Shown here: one piece after another, positions 60,565-64,000 of the stretch | How the letters are laid out: every line of letters begins with the position of its first letter | Position numbering within the stretch: the stretch's first letter is position 1 | Assembly (NCBI RefSeq): GCF_024198215.1 | Contig: NZ_JAKCFA010000027.1 | Coordinates: forward strand, 62,001-126,000 | Source of the DNA: Myxococcus qinghaiensis | GTDB taxonomy: Bacteria > Myxococcota > Myxococcia > Myxococcales > Myxococcaceae | Length of the DNA stretch: 64,000 nt | Direction: 5' to 3' | Program-made: the position numbers and the translations under genes | Notes under the pieces: model-generated | The model's input: only the letters and a program-made list of their open reading frames with translations | The model's database searches: none | Told to the model about the DNA's origin: nothing

Positions 60565-63282
60565 TCAGGAGCCCGTTTCGGTCGGGCCCGAGTCCGAAGG
60601 GTTGTTGGAGCGGGCGACGTAGCTCACCTGGGGACCCCCGCGAGGCCCACGGGGGCCACCGCTCCGATTCTGGGGGGAGCGCTGCTGGCGGGGACCATTC
60701 TGCCGAGGCTCGCGCGGCGTGTTGCCGCCAGAGCTGGCGTCAGGTGCGTTGTTCGCGGAGCGGGTCTCCACGAGGGGCTGGGAGCCCCTGCGGTTGCCGC
60801 CGCGCTGTTCGGTGTCAGGGAAGGGGCTCTCGCCACCGGCCCGGACCTCGTTGCCATGACGTCCGTTCGGCGCGGAGGGCTGCTCATACGGAGGACGAGA
60901 GCTGCCGTTGCGCGAGTCACCCTGCGAGGTGCGGGAGCCGTTGCGCGATTCACCCTGGGCGCCGCGAGGTCCTCCATTGCGTGGCTCACCCTGCGCGATG
61001 CGGGGATTGCCTCGGCGCTGCTCTCCCGCGACAGGGCGCGAGGCGTCCTCACCAGGCTGTTCACGTGCTGGGCCGCGAGCAGTCCTGTTGTGCTGCGAGC
61101 CTGAGGTCGACGGAGACGGGTCGGCGGGCTGCTCGGCGGGATGGCCGCGCGACCCTCCGTTGCGTGAGTTCCCCGCGGCACGAGGGCCCCCGTTGCGCGA
61201 ATTGTCCGAGGCAGGCGGCCCGTTGCGCGAGTCATCCGAGAAGCGCGAGCCGTTGTGCGACTCGTCCGAGCCGCGCGGGCCGTTGTGCGACTCGTCCGAA
61301 GCGCGTGGAGCGCCGTTGCGCGAGTTGTCCGAGAAGCGCGGGCCGTTGCGCGAATCGTCCGAAGTGCGTGGAGCGCCGTTGCGCTGCTCACCACCACGGG
61401 TGCGTGGATTGCCGTTGCGCGATTCATCCGATGCGCGCGGGCCGTTGCCGCGCGAATCCTCCGCGAGGTGCGGGCTACCGTTGCGCTGCTCACCGCCGCG
61501 AGCGCGCGGGTTGCCATTGCGCGCATCCTCCGCGAAGTGCGCATCGCCGTTGTGCTGCTCGCCGCCAGTCGCACGCGAACCGCTGTTGCGCGAATCATCC
61601 GAGGCGCGAGGGCGACCATTGCGAGGTGCGTCCCCGTTGCGCTGATCGCCACTGACGCTCTGCTCGTCCCCCGAGGCACGCGGGCCGCCATTGCGCGAAT
61701 CATCGGAGGCACGTGCGTATCCGCCACGAGAGTCTCCCGCGGTACGGCCTGACGCGCCGTTACGGGGCTCGCGCTGCGCGGCGCGCGGGCCGCCATTGCG
61801 CGAGTCACCCGAGGCACGCTGCTCGACCTGTGGCGAACCTGGACTCCCACGCTGCTCGACCTGGAGCGAACGAGGACCTCCACGCTGCTCGACCTGTGGC
61901 GAACCTGGACTCCCACGCTGCTCGACCTGCGGCGAACGTGGCCCACCGCGCTGCTCGACTTGAGGCGAGCGCGGACCTCCACGTTGCTCGGCCTGCGGAG
62001 AACGCGGGCCTCCACGCTGCTCGACTTGAGGCGAACGCGGGCCTCCACGCTGCTCGACTTGAGGCGAACGTGGACCTCCCCGCTGCTCGACCTGCGGCGA
62101 GCGAGGACCTCCACGCTGCTCGGCCTGAGGCGCACGCGGACCCCCACGCTGCTCAGCCGGACCGGTGCGAGGTCCACCTGCCTGCGCTCCACCCTGGGGC
62201 GGGCGAGCGGCACTCGCACCACCGCTCCGCGGCGCGGAGGCCGGAGCACTGGGGCGGTTGTTGCCGGAGCGCGGCGGTGAACGACCCGGTCCGCGACGTC
62301 CTCCTCGCTGCGGCGGAGACGCCGGAGGCCTGCTCCGCTCGCCACCTCCCTGGCGAAGCACCAGGGCCTCCAGTTCGCGCAGCTCGGCCTCTTCGGCCTC
62401 CTCGGGCGTCATGGGGGCCTTGGGCGGCTCGGGCAGCACTTCCACCGGCTGCGGCTGGAAGTCGCGACGTCTGCCATCCATGCGCGCGTCCGGACGTCCG
62501 GCACCCGGGCCCGCGCGACGCTTCGAGTCTCGGAAGTTCCCGGACGGGACGAAGTCCGGCGTCAGCTCACGCTTGTTGTACGCCGCCCAGATTTCGCCCG
62601 CGTCACCCGAGGCGCCGTGCTGCAACCAGGGCGCGATGCCCGCGAGGAACTCGCGCAGGTTGTCCAGGTCGCGCCGGAAGTAGAACTCCGCGCGGTTGTT
62701 GCGCGCGGCGGCGATGGTCTGCGGAAAGTCGATGATGGTCGGCCCCGCGTAGCTCATCAGGACGTTGTAGGGCGACAGGTCCCCATGGATGAGGTCGGCG
62801 CACAGCATGCTGACCACCTGGGCCCGAAGGTCCTCGTACATCGCCTGCGCTTCCTCGGGCGTCGCCGGGGGCGCCTCCACCAGCCGGGGCGCGGGTTGGC
62901 CCTGCGCGTCGAGCACCAGCTCCATCAGCAGGATGCCCTCGTAGAACATCACCGGCGTCGGTACGCGCACGCCCCCTTGGCCGTGCAGCTTGTAGAGCGA
63001 GTCCGCCTCGGCGCTCTTCCACGCCTCCTCGGAGGCCGCCTGGCCGAAGCGACTGCCCTTCTCCATGGCGCGACGCGTCCGGGAGTTGCGCACCTCGCGC
63101 CCTTCCCGATAGCCCACGTTGTTGCGGAAGTTCCGCTCGTGGCGCTGCTTGTACAATTTGGCTGCGACTACCTGCCCGGCGTGCTGGACCAGCCACACCT
63201 CCGCTTCCTTACCGGTCTTCAACTGGCCGATGACGGCCTCGATGATTCCGTCGGCGAGGAGGGTCTCTAGCGAGTCATTCAT
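60565..63282 (-). CDS. RIO-type Ser/Thr kinase with long repetitive disordered tail
   Basis: 905 residues. The first 250 are an atypical RIO kinase: EAEVWLVQH, VVAAKLY (Lys42), LIHGDLSPYNVLM (Asp168, Asn173) and IIDFPQTI (Asp185), so the catalytic residues are intact. RIO kinases are ATPases or kinases of ribosome assembly in eukaryotes; bacterial roles are poorly known. From about 310 onward the protein is low-complexity: about ten copies of an 11-residue unit EQRGGPRSPQV, then many DSRNGxPRxS-like units, then a basic tail ending SGPTETGS. The tail is RGG-like and could bind RNA or drive assembly. No strong ribosome site precedes the ATG. Confidence 0.88.
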   Translation of the reverse strand: MNDSLETLLADGIIEAVIGQLKTGKEAEVWLVQHAGQVVAAKLYKQRHERNFRNNVGYREGREVRNSRTRRAMEKGSRFGQAASEEAWKSAEADSLYKLHGQGGVRVPTPVMFYEGILLMELVLDAQGQPAPRLVEAPPATPEEAQAMYEDLRAQVVSMLCADLIHGDLSPYNVLMSYAGPTIIDFPQTIAAARNNRAEFYFRRDLDNLREFLAGIAPWLQHGASGDAGEIWAAYNKRELTPDFVPSGNFRDSKRRAGPGAGRPDARMDGRRRDFQPQPVEVLPEPPKAPMTPEEAEEAELRELEALVLRQGGGERSRPPASPPQRGGRRGPGRSPPRSGNNRPSAPASAPRSGGASAARPPQGGAQAGGPRTGPAEQRGGPRAPQAEQRGGPRSPQVEQRGGPRSPQVEQRGGPRSPQVEQRGGPRSPQAEQRGGPRSPQVEQRGGPRSPQVEQRGSPGSPQVEQRGGPRSLQVEQRGSPGSPQVEQRASGDSRNGGPRAAQREPRNGASGRTAGDSRGGYARASDDSRNGGPRASGDEQSVSGDQRNGDAPRNGRPRASDDSRNSGSRATGGEQHNGDAHFAEDARNGNPRARGGEQRNGSPHLAEDSRGNGPRASDESRNGNPRTRGGEQRNGAPRTSDDSRNGPRFSDNSRNGAPRASDESHNGPRGSDESHNGSRFSDDSRNGPPASDNSRNGGPRAAGNSRNGGSRGHPAEQPADPSPSTSGSQHNRTARGPAREQPGEDASRPVAGEQRRGNPRIAQGEPRNGGPRGAQGESRNGSRTSQGDSRNGSSRPPYEQPSAPNGRHGNEVRAGGESPFPDTEQRGGNRRGSQPLVETRSANNAPDASSGGNTPREPRQNGPRQQRSPQNRSGGPRGPRGGPQVSYVARSNNPSDSGPTETGS
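61817..62152. repeat. 33-bp tandem repeats within the RIO kinase gene
   Basis: About ten imperfect 33-bp units, each coding for EQRGGPRSPQ(V/A), run back to back on the minus strand. Three consecutive units are nearly identical, implying recent expansion by slippage or recombination. The neighbouring DSRNG-type region (about 60880-61800) is a more degenerate repeat. Confidence 0.85.
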
Positions 63283-63763
63283 TCAGAGGCGGAAGTCCTT
63301 CTGGGGCTCGGGCGGGTGTCACGGAATGCACGCGGTGCGGCCCTGCTCGCAGCGCGCGGTGGCATGTGAACATCTGGCGGGGCCCTCTTGCTACCGCGAT
63401 ATCCCCGGGAGCAGTCAGGGGGGCCGACGCTCGGCCTGCTAACAGTTTGTCCGCCAGGGTTCCAGGGTATCAAGGGGACGCCGGAGCAGGTGAGTCATTC
63501 CAGACCTTGTCCCAGAGGCCAAGGCCTTGAACTCGGGGCCGCCAAAAGAGGCCGGGTACCAGGCGACCTGGCGGCGGACCGACAGGCAGGCGGGCGTCGG
63601 CAAGCCACCTCGTCGGGCCTCCAAGGAGGTCGGGTGCGGGCCCCCGCGTCGCTGTCCGGGCACCCGGGCGCGAGTCGGAGGGCTCGCAAGCACCTGCACA
63701 CAGGGGACTGCCGACCCGCACCGGGAGAGCGCTACGATGCGCGCCGCCCAGGAGGAGTCACCC
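63283..63763. other. 481-bp intergenic spacer
   Basis: This divergent spacer lies between the RIO kinase gene and the histone H1-like gene. I found no supported reading frame, tRNA or strong promoter pair. Short inverted repeats such as CCAAGGCCTTGG-like sequence near 63518 occur but are weak. A GGAGGAG ribosome site at 63751-63757 precedes the next start. Confidence 0.5.
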
Positions 63764-64000
63764 ATGGCGACGAAGAAACGCAAGTCCAGTGCTGCGAAGA
63801 AGTCATCCCGGCGCGCCTCCACTCCAAAGAAGACCGCGACGAAGAAGGGCGCGGTACGGAAGGCGCCCGCGAAGAAGAGCGCGACTCGAAAGAGCGCCGC
63901 GAAGAAGGGCGCGGCTCGCAAGGCCCCGGCGAAGAAGAGCGCGACTCGCAAGAGCGCCACGAAGAAGGCGGCGACTCGCAAGAGCGCCACGAAGAAGGCG
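63764..64000 (+). CDS. Histone H1-like Lys/Ala-rich protein (truncated by window end)
   Basis: The first 79 codons are present. The product begins MATKKRKSSAAKKSSRR and continues with alternating KK, AT, TRK and APAKK units, the signature of histone H1-like proteins of the HctB/AlgP type that bind and compact DNA. The ribosome site GGAGGAG is ideal. Units of about 33-39 bp recur in the coding DNA. The C terminus is outside the window. Confidence 0.85.
   Translation, partial: MATKKRKSSAAKKSSRRASTPKKTATKKGAVRKAPAKKSATRKSAAKKGAARKAPAKKSATRKSATKKAATRKSATKKA

Noticed and set aside
63283..63763. A tRNA gene in the last intergenic spacer
   Set aside because: I could not fit a cloverleaf or T-loop consensus on either strand.

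Overview
The window is G+C-rich chromosomal DNA that looks myxobacterial (Myxococcaceae-like, for example Myxococcus or Corallococcus). Signs are third-codon G/C bias in every gene, many secreted lipoproteins, a MYXO-CTERM sorting tail, a fibro-slime domain with myxobacterial Cys-rich repeats, RCC1 giants, and a caspase-like protein run with an ECF sigma/anti-sigma pair. No tRNA, rRNA, CRISPR array, insertion sequence or prophage was recognised.

Layout. 1-13.6 kb: an outer-membrane phospholipase-like barrel, an M3 metallopeptidase lipoprotein, a GH18 chitinase-like lipoprotein, an M20 peptidase, the fibro-slime lipoprotein, a TPR protein, a coiled-coil lipoprotein and a methyltransferase/kelch pair. 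14-24 kb: three tandem RCC1 genes of about 1095 residues, each with exactly 21 repeats (three 7-blade propellers), closed by a long hairpin. 24-28 kb: two tandem beta-helix proteins and a coiled-coil protein. 28.4-36 kb: asnS, a lipoprotein, a CotH-type kinase-like lipoprotein, a flavin-split-barrel protein, an AbiGi-like protein and a membrane-anchored protein followed by a 15-bp minisatellite. 36-46.5 kb: a giant carboxypeptidase-regulatory-repeat protein, a small TonB-C protein, a 1310-residue TPM-like helical protein, deoD and a MepA/LysM endopeptidase whose 3' end survives as a frameshifted downstream copy. 46.5-50.6 kb: a translationally coupled ECF sigma, zinc-finger anti-sigma and caspase-like operon, then an AlkB-like dioxygenase. 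50.6-56.4 kb: an operon of zinc-ribbon pseudokinase, vWA, divergent PurA-like enzyme and vWA, followed by a DEAD-box helicase. 56.4-64 kb: a PIN-domain protein, a pentaheme cytochrome with a glycan-binding-like partner, an MDR dehydrogenase, a RIO-type kinase with a repetitive disordered tail and the start of a histone H1-like protein.

The best candidate for an undescribed system is the vWA/PurA-like/vWA/pseudokinase operon (51937-56370). The PurA-like enzyme keeps the catalytic Asp and the nucleotide scaffold but has replaced the aspartate-binding loop and altered the guanine-recognition motif. The kinase-fold protein has lost its catalytic Asp, Asn and DFG Asp. The two vWA proteins are close paralogues with intact metal sites. 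The layout recalls TerY-type vWA/kinase stress modules, but it is not the standard ter operon.
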